From contig NC_081410.1 of NCBI RefSeq assembly GCF_030272615.1, positions 290,283,957-290,347,956 of the forward strand: a stretch of 64,000 nucleotides of DNA, given 5' to 3'. A program made the translations under genes and the position numbers. Shown in pieces: positions 47,852-58,800 of this stretch. Position 1 is the stretch's first letter, and every line of letters starts with the position of its first letter. The DNA comes from Cryptomeria japonica (Eukaryota > Streptophyta > Pinopsida > Cupressales > Cupressaceae). The notes below the pieces were generated by a model. It had not been told where the DNA came from, did no database searches, and saw only the letters and a list, made by a program, of their open reading frames with translations.

Positions 47852-48630
47852 TGTTGGCATATGCACACTCCAATGAGACATTGTAGGTGATTGAAGGTTT
47901 TGTCATTGATGGCAACCTTACAATCCTCTGACACCAGCAAGACATTCCACCGACACTCAAATCACTGGCACTGGCAGTGAAAGGAAGCATACTGACATAG
48001 AAGCCGATAGGATGTTTAGTGTTTATATATTTTATATATTATTTGTAAAATCATTGTAAGCCGACTTGGCAGGTTGTAAAATGACTCTTATATAAGAGAC
48101 ATCATTGTAGAACAATTAAAATAAAGTAAGAGGAATGTAATTAGGTGAAATAAGGCAGACCTATTATGTGAATTATAGGTTAAGGGTTTATGTAAGAAGT
48201 AGAGCAGAAACCGGTACTAGATCTAGCATTATAGATGCTATTTTGAAGCAATACAAGACACTGGATTTATATAATCCATTTTGTAAGTCAGTGAGACTTC
48301 CTATTTTGTATTTGAGCAGTGAGCTCTAGGCAGTTGGCCTTCTTGCATGTGCAGGCCCCTTTTGTAGCTGTAATATTCTCTTATTGGCCAGTAAGTGAAT
48401 ATTGTGGGTCACAAATCCCATCGAGGTTTTTCCCACATCAGGTTTCCTCATTAAATCTCTGTCTTATGGTGTGATTTTTATGTGGTTTTTTTTATCTCTA
48501 TTCATTGCATTACTTTATGTTTATTAGTACACTATATTAATATGCTCTACATGTTTTAAGTTAAGAAAATATATTAACCGGTTAGATAGTGATTCACCCC
48601 CCTGTCTCGGTATCTGTGGGAATCCTAACA
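47852..48630 (+). repeat. E LTR 2 (shared middle LTR)
   Basis: 779 bases. It lacks about 27 bases found in LTRs 1 and 3 (the stretch GCACTAGCAAGATCAGACTC and a few more, near 47952). It serves as 3' LTR of unit 1 and 5' LTR of unit 2. Hairpin region at 48404-48434. Confidence 0.9.
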
Positions 48631-48701
48631 ATTGGTATCAGAGCTTGGTCCTCTATTTTTAGAAGCCTAATAGCTTGAGGAAGATCTTGACACCAGTAGA
48701 G

Positions 48702-49838
48702 ATGGAAAACTTGATGAAGCAAATTGAAGGAGCTCTCTCAGACTATGATGCAGAAAAATCAAAAAATATCAAACTTGAAGATGATCTAAAGGCTACTCAG
48801 GATATTATTCAAGCACTTCAAGAGAATCTTACTATTTCAAGAAACAAGAGAAGAGAACTTTGTGAAAAGATGCAAAATGAGAATGATGAAAAAGTAACTA
48901 TAAATGATATGATAAACAAGCTGAAACAAGAGAACATGACAACAAAGAATGAGATGCAGGATATGACTATGAGATTTTGTAAAGAAATTGAAGATAGAAA
49001 GAAGAATGAAGAAGATTTTACTAGAAGACTAAGTGATGCTGCAAATGAGAACACAAGACTTATCTATGAAAATGATTTGTTGAAGATAGAACTGATGCAC
49101 TATCAGAATGACTCAAATGAACTGATGAGGCAGAAAGAAGTCTTAGAAAAAGAACTAGATACTGCAAATCAACATAAAGAGAAATTCAAGAAAGTCTCAG
49201 AGGAACTTGGTAGCTTGCTGAAGAATCAAAAACCTAAAGGTGACACTTATAGAATTGTCTTTGAAGTTGGTGAAAGCTCTGGTATTGCAAACACACAAGA
49301 TCATAGCAAACCGGTAAGACAACCTACTGCTTATAAATTTAATGGCAAATTCTTTAGATGTAATAAGTATGGTCATAGAGAAAATGAATGTAGATCTAGA
49401 AATTATCAGAATACCAATGCACCCACCGGTCAATGTTCAAAATGCAACAAAGCTGGTCATAACTCTGAGAATTGCAGATTGAATGTGAGATGTTATGTTT
49501 GTGCTAGATTTGGACACTTATCTAATCAATGCAGAACACAAACCGGCATAGGTTATAGAAAGGATATTCAGAGAAATAGTGTGACTTGTTATGCATGTAA
49601 CAAAATTGGGCATATTGATAAATTTTGTAGAAGCAAGTCCTCACCTGCAGACAACAAAGGTCCTAGTTTGAAAGGTAAAGAAAAAATTGAATAGGTTAAG
49701 CAAGAATTTTCAAAACAATGGATCAGGAAATCAGAACTAAATAGTGTTGGGAATACTCCTCCACTAGTAGAACCAAGCAACACTCCACCAGTAGGATAGT
49801 GTAGCACTCCACTAGTAGGAGTCTCTTCATCAGATTGA
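48702..49838 (+). pseudogene. E gag-like protein, unit 2 (379 codons)
   Basis: Same length as unit 1 and open for 331 codons from its ATG (MENLMKQIEGALSDYD). Knuckles: FFRCNKYGHRENEC (first Cys lost), CSKCNKAGHNSENC, CYVCARFGHLSNQC and CYACNKIGHIDKFC. Reading both units together, the active parent had four complete CCHC knuckles. In-frame stops at 49692 and near 49797. Long coiled coil in residues 1-175. Confidence 0.8.
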
Positions 49839-50140
49839 AGAAATTTCTTTGAGGGTTTGGCAATAAATGAGACATATGCTATTATTCCCTTGGTTGATGG
49901 TAAGAAGTTGAAATTACTTCTATTCCGGCAGTTATGTTAAGTGATAACTTAATCGGCAAGCATTAAATGTGGTAGTTGACAGATTGAAATTATAAATTAA
50001 TGTTTTTGGCTCCATTTCACTTCACTGAGAATTAAAACATTTGAAGAGCACGAAATTTCTAGAGCTAAGGCATTTCGAGCAAAGAGGCAAAGCATTTCAG
50101 AAATCAATCCTTCCAAAGGCAGAAAAAGGTATTTATAATC

Positions 50141-53100
50141 ATGGCATCCTCTTCTATACCTGAATTCATAGCAAACCCTACTGTGGTTGATGTAATCAAA
50201 TTTCCTAACCCCATATTTCAGTTAGTTCCTGAGATAGCTAAAAAGAATGACAATGTAGGTGCTTTTTCCCAAATTCCCAAAGGAGTTGTTTTTGCGGAAG
50301 ACCCTAGAATTTATATCCATTGCCATATAGAAAAATTAGGAGATGAAGAAATCAAGAACATGTACAAATCTGTTATTTGTGATGACTCCAGAAATGTATA
50401 ACCTGAACACAAAATTGTTAAAACCCTAGGATTCACTGAGATCCTCTACATTCTGAAATTCCCCAAGGAAGTAATAAGGATAGTATTGAGCAGGGTACAT
50501 GGAGAATTCTTTTGGCTAGATTAAATTCATAAAATTACCAAGGAAGCTGTGAAAGCTGTAACAGGGTTACCTTCCATCGGTAACAGACCGGACAAGACAA
50601 AGAAGGTCTCAAATGACCTGGCAATAAACCCAACTGGTGCAACATCCGACAGAAGGTCTCTAAGGGTTAATGATGTGACCGACATAAATGTGAGATTTGT
50701 TATCATGATTTTAGGTTACAAAGCAACACATGCAAACTGACTTAACTCAGTTTCCAGTTTATGCATAAAAAGTGCACATGATATGGTTAAGGATAATGTA
50801 AAAATTGATGTATGTGAATGGTTAAAGGATGAATTGATTGACAATTTATGTAAGATCAAGAAGGATAAGAAAGGAATATTTAGATTTGGTAACTTACTTG
50901 TATGCTTAATGCTACACATAACCAAGTAGGTGCCCGGTATAGGTATCAAGAACCTTGGATTTTACATACTGGTAGGGAAACAGTTACCAGACTTGTTCAA
51001 CAACATGGGTGAAAGCAAACAAAATAATATTGATGACTATTTTCAAGCACTAAAGGCCAAAATGAACAAAAGAAATAGACTATCATATGAAATTGTAAAC
51101 AAATACAAAGATGATATATGTTTTGTGATTAAAAAGGATGAGATCTAGATGGAAGCAGTTATCCCAACAACAATTTGGTTTACTGAAATGGGTTATGAGA
51201 CTGATGACCACATCATTGAAACATATGCTAAAGCCCTTCTGGAAGCACCAAATGAACCTAAAGAAGAAATATTTGGTAGTGTTGAGACCATTGAAAGCCA
51301 AATTCAATCTAAGAAGAGAGTAAAGAAAGTAGAAGCAACAGTGAGGAGAGGTTCAAGGTAGGCTAAGGCTATAAAAGAAGATGTACTGAAACAAACCGGT
51401 ATCACTGAAGATGAGTTACAGTCACAACAACCAAAAACTCACCTTTCACCAGTAGCAACTTCTTTAGAGAGTGACATGCCAGCTGAATTCAAAAGAGTTA
51501 TAAGGAAAAGACAACCTTCACCGGCATCCACACCCTCACCTAGAAGAACTAGACAAAAACAATAGGTAGTAAGGTCTTCGGCAAAAAAGACAACCCCAAA
51601 GAAAAAGCTAACACCTAAGAAGAAAAGGACTCAACAGAATATTTCTCTGATTGACAGACTGTTGGATGAAATCATGGAAGAAAGAAAACTCAAGAACATA
51701 GAAAAATTATATGATACACTATTAGCAGATGAGAAAGAGCAAGTTGAAAACAGTGTCATTTTACAACTAGATATCTATAATAAGTTTTTGATGCAAGTTG
51801 TAGATGAACTACCAGATGAATTATTCAAGAGACTAGAAGCAAGAAGACAATCTATTGTACAACTTGACAAGAAAATCAAAATGGAAAAATTACTTGTTGT
51901 CTACCTAGTCAACTCTCCAAAAGAAATAGATAATCTAATTGCAAAAGCCAACCGGTCAGTATTCTCTACTGCACACCGACATATTGCACTAATGGAAGGA
52001 AGAGTAAAAGAGGTAATAGAAGAAACAAAAAATGTATGGGATATATTCCTTATGGAGAAGGGAAAATAGGAAGAGTACATGAACCCCAAGCCTATCAAAG
52101 TCTACCAAAAGGACAAAGATAAGGGTAAAGGAAAGGTTGGTGGACCTCCTAGTATCAAAATAAAAGATAACTTATCCCCACTGCCTCTGATTACTACACC
52201 GATAACAACAACAGAAAACCAACTGGCAGATGATAGTATGGATGTATCATAAGAGGATACTAATCCTAATTTAGAGATACTATACACAGTTGATGTAGAT
52301 ACTCAAAAGGTCAACATTGTGGTAGATAAAGACACAACCGATAAGACTGACATGGCTAGTGAGCCACCAACAATTGACAACATTGATAACACTGAAGGAA
52401 AAGTTGAAGATGATAGCACAGGGGAACAGATAGAGACTGGAACAGATCAACAGACAGAGAGACAAGCAGAGCAATAGGCTCCGGAAGAGGTTCATGTGGA
52501 AATAGTGCCACCGGCAACAAAAGAGAAACAAAAACCCTTGCTTAAAGAAATGGAAACACAGACTGACCTACCAGAGGTCACTACAAGCATGGTTACTTCC
52601 TCCACCGGTGGAATTTAGAATGTTGGTTCCTCCTCAGTAGATTATAAATCAACCAATGTAATTGATTTTCTTTTAGATTCTTTGAATAAAATAACTGATT
52701 GTAGTTCACAAGCTTATAAAGCTATAGATGACGCAATCCCAATTTTGAGGATGATAGCTCCAAAATACAACATAGATAATAAGGATTCTTTGAGTTAACT
52801 TGACACTTTGTCGAAGTATATTACTGACAACACAGTGACAGCTGAGCAAATAAAGGAACAAGCATTCAAAGATAGGTTGGAAATTGAAAAACAAAAATTC
52901 TTTGAGGATCAAATAAAGAAGTGTACTAGGGACTTTGACACACTTCTACCGGAACTATGTAACATATTGAAGGAATGTAAAACTCTGTACAAAGATACGT
53001 GCAAGACAAACTTTTTAACAGTTGACATAGATAATAAAATGAGCAAGGTACAAGAAGAAATAAATAAACTTGCTGACAATTTTGTTAATTCACCTGATAC

Positions 53101-53422
53101 ATTATCAGTTTTTGAGCAAAAGATAACAGGTTTTGAGGAAGAGTTACTGAAGCTAGAGAGAGAAAAGGAAAGAATAATAAACAAGGCAAAAAATCTGAGA
53201 CTATGACTAAGTCCAAGACTGGACTATCTAGCATCCCTGAGAAAGGAAATATCTGAGGCATTAGTACAAGGACAGAAAACATCGGCAGAGCATATGCAGC
53301 ACCTCACTGGTACAGTTCAAAGAAAAGAGGCATCAATAAAAGACAGTAAGAAGTTTATGGAAAGCATAAATTTGGTTTTGGCGGATCTTTTTCAAATTGT
53401 AACCACCCAGTTACAAGGTTGA
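50141..53422 (+). pseudogene. E ORF2, unit 2 (1,094 codons), unknown function
   Basis: Same start (MASSSIPEFIANPTVVDV) and domain order as unit 1, and one frame from end to end without frameshift. Stops include 50399, 50738, 50927, 51146 and 52616. Those at 50738, 50927 and 52616 are at the same codons as stops in unit 1 (43312, 43501, 45190); the others are private. It holds a seven-codon stretch (around FEQKITG, about 53116) that unit 1 has lost between two TTTTGAG repeats. Unrecognised protein; the basic and coiled-coil parts suggest a nucleic-acid-binding, self-associating protein, which is inference. Confidence 0.75.
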
Positions 53423-53616
53423 GACAGAAAAACTACAACTCTATTGACACCTTGACAACCTTGTCATTGATGCCAAAGGGGGAGTAGTAGTATGAGAAAA
53501 TAATCAGCAAAAGACTTATCTGCTCAGGGGGAGCTCACATATCTTTGGTAATATTTTTGGTACACAATTTTTAGATTACAAGTTTTGGAATTTTTTCGTG
53601 AGTGTTGCCATCAATG

Positions 53617-53630
53617 CCAAAGGGGGAGAT
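53617..53630 (+). promoter_or_regulatory. E unit 2 polypurine tract
   Basis: CCAAAGGGGGAGAT before LTR 3, with CCAAAGGGGGAGTAG about 140 bases upstream. Confidence 0.87.
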
Positions 53631-54439
53631 TGTTGGCATATGCACACTCCAATGAGACATTGTAGGTGATTGAAGGTTTTGTCATTGATGGCAACCTGAC
53701 AATCCTATGACATCAGTAAGACATTCCACCAGCACTAGCAAGATCAGACTCTACACCGACACTCACATCACTGGCACTGGTAGTGAAAGGAAGCATACCG
53801 GCACAGAAGTCGACAGGATGTTTGTTGTTTATATATTTTGTTTATTATTTGTAAAATCATTGTGAGCCGACTTGGCAGGTTGTAAAACGACTCTTATATA
53901 AGACGGATCATTGTAGAAATTCAAAATAAAGTAAGAGGAATGTAATTAGGCGAAATAAGGCAGACCTATTATGCAAATTATAGGTTAAGGGTTTATGTAA
54001 GAAGCAGTGTAAAAACCGGTACTGGATCTGGCATTATAGATGCTATTTTGAAGTAGTACAAGACACTGGATTTATATAATCCATTTTGTAAGTCAGTGAG
54101 ACTTCCTATTTTGTATTTGAGTAGTGAACTCTAGGCAGTTGGCCTTCCTGCATGTGCAGGCCCCTCTTGTAGTAGTAATATTCTCTTATTGGCCAGTAAG
54201 TGAATATTGTGGGTCACAAATCCCACCAAGGTTTTTCCCACACTGGGTTTCCTCGTTAAATCCTTGTGTTATGGTGTGATTTTTATGTGGTTGTTTTTAT
54301 CTCTATTCATTGTATTACTTTCTGTTTACTGGTACACTGTATTAATATGCTCTACATGTTTTAAGTTAAGAAAATCTATTAACCAGTTAGATACTGATTC
54401 ACCCCCCCCCCACTCTCAGTATCTATGGGAATCCTAACA
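53631..54439 (+). repeat. E LTR 3
   Basis: 809 bases, ending GGAATCCTAACA before CAAAC. Against LTR 1, I count about 15 differences in the first 190 bases. Hairpin region at 54209-54240. Confidence 0.92.
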
Positions 54440-55089
54440 CAAACAAGTTCACCTATGATGGAAGATGATGTCCAAACACCATTAAACTTTGATCTGCAGT
54501 TCCAAGGAGAGGGCAAACCCCCTACCTAGGGTTTAAGATAGCATCATGATGAAAAACATAAGGGTGAATTTTTTTAAGACACAAGTTAAAAACATGTATA
54601 AGGAAACCTATCCAAGCTTCTTGCAAGTTTGCTTCAGCAAATTGAACTTAAATTAAGATTATTCATAATTCACCAAAGTTGAAGGAAGAAGGGTTAAAAT
54701 GAATAAAAGCAATGCCAAGAGAACTCCAAATCTCTCAAAAAGCCATGTCAGCAAATCTGCTCAAACCCAAGTTAGCAAAAACACACCCAAGTCTGCCCCA
54801 TCCTTGATCAAACAAACATGGCACATGATAATCCAAGTCCATCCTTAGAAAAGCAAGATAAGCTTGATAAGGAATGTCCACATTCACCAAGGATGATTGT
54901 CCAAACACCTCCATACCTCACCCAACCCAAGGAAAGCATGAAGCTTGCCAAGATGACATGACAAAGATAAAGAAAAACTATCCAAACATCATTACAGTTT
55001 TCCATGAATAACATATCCACAATCAAGAAATTATCTAAACCCTTGTCCAAAAAATATTGATCAAACACTAACACAAATTCATTCATCTA

Positions 55090-55757
55090 TGTTAAGTTTT
55101 ATGATCAGATTAGATAACACAATAATTCACACAAATGCACAGATATTACCCTAGGAAACCCTTCCTCTTAAAGGTAAAAAACCTAGCAATGAAATATGAT
55201 TTTATTATCTCAAATATGTCAAGAAATTTTTAAAAAGAATTTGCTTCACTCTTGAAGCTATATATATATGACAAAAACTCAATATAGAGAATATACAATC
55301 TGCAATAAAGAATCAAAATTCCTTTGTTGATGCTCAACCTGCTGTAGATAGTCTTCTATCTGTTATACAATAACAATGAACTGCTGAAGAAATGAATGTC
55401 TGTAGACTGTTATATGAGTGTGTTCTTCGATATACTTTAAGAGGGACACAAAGATTCATATATATACTTGATCGGATGTGTCTTCAACCAACAAAACTCC
55501 TCCAAGGGTTGGCTTCCAATCAACACATTATAATTGTGCATCGGTTATATTAATCACGTCTCTTAAATGTTGGTGGGATTTATATAAATCAGCACATTAG
55601 GAAATGATTACATTTTGATATATGCAAATCATGTTTTGCTTACTTAATCATTTAATATTCAACGATATCATTAATTGGTCTAAGGCCGATAGGCCAATTA
55701 GGCAAATTAGTTATATCATTGGCCCTGAAGGATATCGACTGAAGCTATTCATCAACA
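55090..55757 (-). repeat. F 3' LTR
   Basis: On the minus strand it begins TGTTGATG right after the polypurine tract. About 15 differences to the other LTR in 210 bases compared. Confidence 0.9.
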
Positions 55758-55777
55758 CTCCCTCATATCTAGGGAGG
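55758..55777 (-). promoter_or_regulatory. F polypurine tract
   Basis: Minus strand reads CCTCCCTAGATATGAGGGAG, the GAGGGAG lying directly before the LTR start. Confidence 0.7.
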
Positions 55778-56329
55778 AATCCTTCTTGATAATTGAGTCA
55801 CATAGTGACATTCACCATGGCTACTCCCAGAGAGTACATATGCACAAGTGCAAAGTCATGACATCCACCATACCTACTCATAAAGGGTGGATCCACTATG
55901 CCTACTCACAGAGGGAGGAACAAGGAATGGAACCTCAAACTTCTCTCGCATAGAAGAATGCACAACAAGGGTTGATACCTCAAACATCTTTCATAGAGAA
56001 TAATGCTCAAGAAAGGTTGATACCTCAAACTTATGTCACAAAAAAGGAATGATCAAGAAGGGCTAACACCTTAAACTTCTCTCATAGAGAAGAATGCTCA
56101 ACAAGGGTTGATACCTCAAACTTCTCTTATAGAGAAGAATGCTTGACAATACATATCAAGTAATCAATGATAATGAGACTCCCTCTCAACAAGGGCTTCA
56201 TTTTCCAGAATTTCAAGCTTTTCTCGAAAATGCACAAATTTCACTTTCGCAAGAGGCTTGGTGAAAATGTCAGTCATCTATTCCTCAGTACAAATGTATC
56301 TCAATTGAACAAAATTCCTTTGTACCATA
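55778..56329. other. F 3' untranslated region
   Basis: Between RNase H and the 3' LTR. It holds about four degenerate repeats around TACCTCAAACTTCTCTCATAGAGAAGAATGC (units near 55930, 55990, 56070 and 56120). No gene. Confidence 0.6.
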
Positions 56330-57700
56330 TCTCTGATATAGTGGTACTAAATCTCTACATGCTTCATTCTGTCATGAAATACTGGATTGATTGAAATCTT
56401 CACACAACTTTGATTATCCCAATGTATGATGGTAGGCTCCAATGATTGACCAAACAATCCTGCAAGAATCTTACAAAGCCACACTACTTTGTGAGTTGCT
56501 ACACATTCTACAATGTATTTTGCCTCTACAGTGCTCAGAACTACTAAAGACCATTTCCTGCTACACCAGGAAATCATAGAAGATCCCAAACTGAAGCAAC
56601 AACCAGAAGTGCTCTTACGATCAGTAACACTCCCTACCCAATCACAATCTAAATATCCTTCAAGAATCATGTCCATACTAGAAGAGTATTTCAAGCCATA
56701 TCCAATTGTGTCACGTAAGTATCTCAAAAATATGTTTGACTGCAACTAGATGTATCTGTCTAGGTTCACCTATGAACTAGCTAAGTGCACTTACTGCAAA
56801 ACAAATATCTAGTCTAGTGTTAACTAGATACATCAGGGACCCAATCAATTGCCTATACATAGTAGGGTCCACAAGATTTGAACTAGTTGTAGCTCCCCTT
56901 AATTTATTCAAGTTAGTTTCCATGGGTGTGGACATAGATTTACAATCTATCATTCCAAATCTCTTCAAGATATCAATGGTGTATTTACCTTGACTTAGGA
57001 TAATCCCATTCAACCTTTGCCACACCTCCAATCCTAGAAAGAAGTGCATAAGTCCTAAGTCCTTCATCTCAAATTCAGAAGTCAACTCCTTCTTACATCT
57101 ATCAATGAGATAATCTTCTCTGGTAACAAATAGGTCATCAACATAAAGTACCAAGATCAACATATCACCATTGAATACCTTGAAGTAAACATTTGGATTA
57201 GCACCATTCTTGCAAAAACCCAAACCCACTAACTATTTGTCAATTCTTTCATACCAAGCCCAAGGAGCCTGTTTAAGACCATATAGGGCTTTCTTCAATT
57301 TACACACATGAGACTCTTTCCCATGAATCTTGAACCCCTTAGGTTTCTCGATGTAGACTTCTTCTTCAATCACGCCATTGAGAAAAGTAGTCTTCACATC
57401 TATCTGATGCAACTTCCATCCCATAGTTTTTGCAATAGAAATGGTGGTTCTAATGGAAGTATAGCGAGCAACAGGAGCAAATGTTTCTTCATAGTCTATT
57501 CCCTCATGTTGAGAGAAACCACAAGCCACAAATGTATCTTTGTACTTTTCAATGCTTCCATCAGCTACATGTTTTATCTTGAACAACCACTTGGAAGATA
57601 CAATAGACTTCCCTTTTGGTCTAGGCATAATATCCCACACATTGTTCTTGAGAATGGATTGATACTCCTCATCCATTGCATCTTTCTAAACTTGTTGATT
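56330..57700 (-). pseudogene. F reverse transcriptase and RNase H
   Basis: The best-kept pol of the window. RT (57676-57233, 57229-56777, separated by one stop): AMDEEYQSILKNNVWDIMPR, SSKWLFKIKHVADGS, YEETFAPVARYTSIRTTISI, KLHQIDVKTTFLNGVIEEEV, YGLKQAPWAWYERIDK and the intact LVLYVDDLFVT, then DLGLMHFFLGLEVW. A frameshift lies between 56777 and 56745. RNase H (56745-56347) keeps DCDWVGSVTDRKSTSGCC, STVEAKYIV and HWDNQSCVKIS. Confidence 0.88.
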
Positions 57701-58800
57701 TGAGGCTTCTTCAACACTAGAAGGTTCAGACTCAATAAGATTACACATTAATGCAACATAACCATAAATTCTTTGTGGTCTTTTGCTTTCCCTAAATGTG
57801 CCTCTAGGAGTAGCAAATTGTTATGCTTCCTGCATAGTGTTTCGCGCCCAAAGAGGTCTCTTTCAAGATATAACAATATCTCTAGGCCCATCAATGTGAT
57901 CCAAGGGTTCAATTGGATCATTACTCATATCAGGTTTTGTAGTCTCCCTCTGAATCTCAGGAGCATTATCAACATCCATGTCTTGAGGAGTCTCATCATC
58001 TATCTCCATGCATGAGCCCTTTGATTTCCTGAAATCAACATCTTCCTCAAATGTGACATCCCTACTAACCTATATTTTCTTCTATCCAGGAATGTAAATA
58101 TGATAGGCTTTGGAGGTTTCAATGTAGCCTACAAATATCCCTCTCTTGCTAGAGGGATCCAACTTGGTTATCTTGTCCCTAGGAATATGAACATACACAG
58201 GACAACTAAATATTCTTAGGTGGTTGATATCAGGCTTGATACCTGAGAAGGCTTCTTCGAGAGTCATATTTTGTAATTTTTGATGGGGACATCTATTTTG
58301 AACATACATTGTTGTTCTAGAGGCTTCTTCCCATAGAAAAATCTAAAGGTATTGATCATGAATCATAGCTTTTGTAGCTTCAACTATAAATTTGTTCTTC
58401 CTTTCAGCAACCCCATTTTATTGGGGATTGTAAGGAACACAAAACTCCCTCTTGATCCCTACCTCAATATAGAAATCATGAAATTTTCTACAAGAGTTTT
58501 AAACTCTTTAAACCTACCTAGGACTTCATCAGACTCTTTAGACCTTAAGAAATAAATCCAATTATTCCTAGAGTAGTCATCTATAAAAGTTACATAATAT
58601 AAACATCCACTTAGGGATGGAATTGACATTGGACCACATAAATCTGAATGTACAAGATCTAGTATTTCTTTAGACCTAATTTCACTGCTATGAAAAGGAC
58701 TTTTAACATTTTTACCCATAGCACAACCTTTACAAGTACCATCATTTACCTGAATAATTTTAGGAATACCTTTTACCATCTTCTCCAAAGATGGAAGTGC
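57701..58800 (-). pseudogene. F integrase
   Basis: CKGCAMGKNVKSPF marks the zinc region. The first catalytic Asp is in DLVHSDLCGPMS; FIDDYSRNNWIYFL follows. Frameshifts after ENFMISILR (about 58460) break the middle, where the second Asp and Glu lie, so they cannot be read cleanly. The C-terminal part has HLRIFSCPVYVHIP and SKRGIFVGYIETSKAYHIY. The acidic linker to RT runs to 57.7 kb. Confidence 0.8.

Larger units (their letters stand above)
40399..54439 (+). mobile_element. Element E: non-autonomous LTR element in tandem form (LTR-internal-LTR-internal-LTR)
   Basis: Three LTRs (40399-41204, 47852-48630, 53631-54439), each starting TGTTGGCATATGCACAC and ending GGAATCCTAACA, enclose two internal regions of the same make-up. 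The whole is flanked by a perfect CAAAC duplication (40394-40398, 54440-54444). The T copy at 7.06 kb shows the site without E. Each unit has a gag-like ORF with four CCHC knuckles and an ORF2 of about 1,090 codons, but no protease, integrase, RT or RNase H. Primer site, polypurine tract and LTR hairpin match Copia elements C and D. Confidence 0.9.
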
